64,000 nt of DNA from Flavisolibacter longurius (GTDB taxonomy: Bacteria; Bacteroidota; Bacteroidia; Chitinophagales; Chitinophagaceae): positions 248,001-312,000 of the forward strand of contig JABUMY010000003.1 in the NCBI GenBank assembly GCA_013327885.1, read 5' to 3'. Both the position numbers and the translations under genes were made by a program. Position 1 is the first letter of the stretch. Each line of letters opens with the position of its first letter. This document shows, one piece after another, positions 63,868 to 64,000 of this stretch. The notes beneath the pieces are model-generated. The model had not been told where the DNA came from. It made no database searches and saw only the letters and a program-made list of their open reading frames with translations.

Positions 63868-64000
63868 ATGAAAAAAATATTAGTACTCTGCACAGGTAAC
63901 AGTTGCAGAAGCCAGATAGCGGAAGGTTACCTAAAACAGTTTGCTGCAGGGAAAGCTGATGTTTACAGTGCTGGTGTGGAAACACATGGCGTCAACCCGA
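63868..64000 (+). CDS. arsC: LMW-PTP-type arsenate reductase, cut by window end
   Basis: The visible 44 codons read [20 protein letters not shown] and continue [28 protein letters not shown] is the CX5R phosphate-binding loop of low-molecular-weight phosphatase-like ArsC, which reduces arsenate with thioredoxin. It starts four bases after the acetyltransferase stop codon, so it belongs to the ars operon. The rest lies beyond the window. Confidence 0.9.
   Translation, partial: MKKILVLCTGNSCRSQIAEGYLKQFAAGKADVYSAGVETHGVNP

Overview
The window comes from a member of the Bacteroidota, most likely the Chitinophagaceae. It has a SusC/SusD pair, several TonB-plug beta-barrel proteins with N-terminal carboxypeptidase-regulatory-like domains, UpxY-type NusG paralogs, and many small lipoproteins and secreted proteins. 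Few genes show a Shine-Dalgarno sequence, and the intergenic spaces hold short-word repeat tracts and palindromic repeats. I saw no rRNA, tRNA or CRISPR array. This placement rests on gene content only.

Layout. 1-3195: end of a DUF421 membrane protein converging on an outer-membrane beta-barrel gene. 3415-11051: three tandem TetR regulators running into a TolC / membrane-fusion / RND efflux operon, flanked by palindromic repeats whose arms covary. 11965-17818: a beta-propeller protein, a 59-residue membrane protein, two GH13 enzymes (alpha-glucosidase and TreZ-type trehalohydrolase) and a small membrane protein. 17924-25210: mostly single minus-strand genes for small secreted proteins or lipoproteins, a DUF5990 protein, an esterase, and a metallo-beta-lactamase-fold gene broken by one TGA codon. 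25443-29604: a trehalose-synthase-like GH13 diverging from an nfeD-slipin operon. 30412-32548: a PGRP-type amidase and a GH10-like lipoprotein, overlapping.

32927-53861 is a sugar-acid region. It holds a TIM-barrel isomerase/epimerase, a GMC oxidoreductase, mannonate dehydratase (uxuA) overlapping an SDR reductase, GH67 alpha-glucuronidase with a LacI regulator, SusC/SusD, a GH2 remnant and a CE15 glucuronoyl esterase. Together these point to uptake of glucuronate-decorated xylan fragments, removal of (methyl)glucuronate and its breakdown. A Y1 (HUH) transposase lies inside this region between two inverted arrays of palindromes, like a REP/RAYT unit. A B12-binding radical SAM gene, an alpha/beta hydrolase and a DUF2975-HTH pair sit between the uronate genes and the polysaccharide-uptake genes.

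53995-58904: a second outer-membrane barrel protein, a secreted retropepsin-like protease with duplicated cysteine modules, and a PhoD-like phosphatase. 59005-61647 is the least explained stretch. Two orphan UpxY/NusG-like antiterminator genes, each preceded by a palindrome, are surrounded by three members of a small-protein family (57-62 residues, aligning without gaps). One of these is only 57 codons long. No polysaccharide cluster follows the antiterminators, so they may act in trans. 62166-64000: an arsenic operon (arsR, arsM, arsN2-type acetyltransferase, LMW-PTP arsC cut by the window end) with two copies of an 18-base operator-like palindrome.
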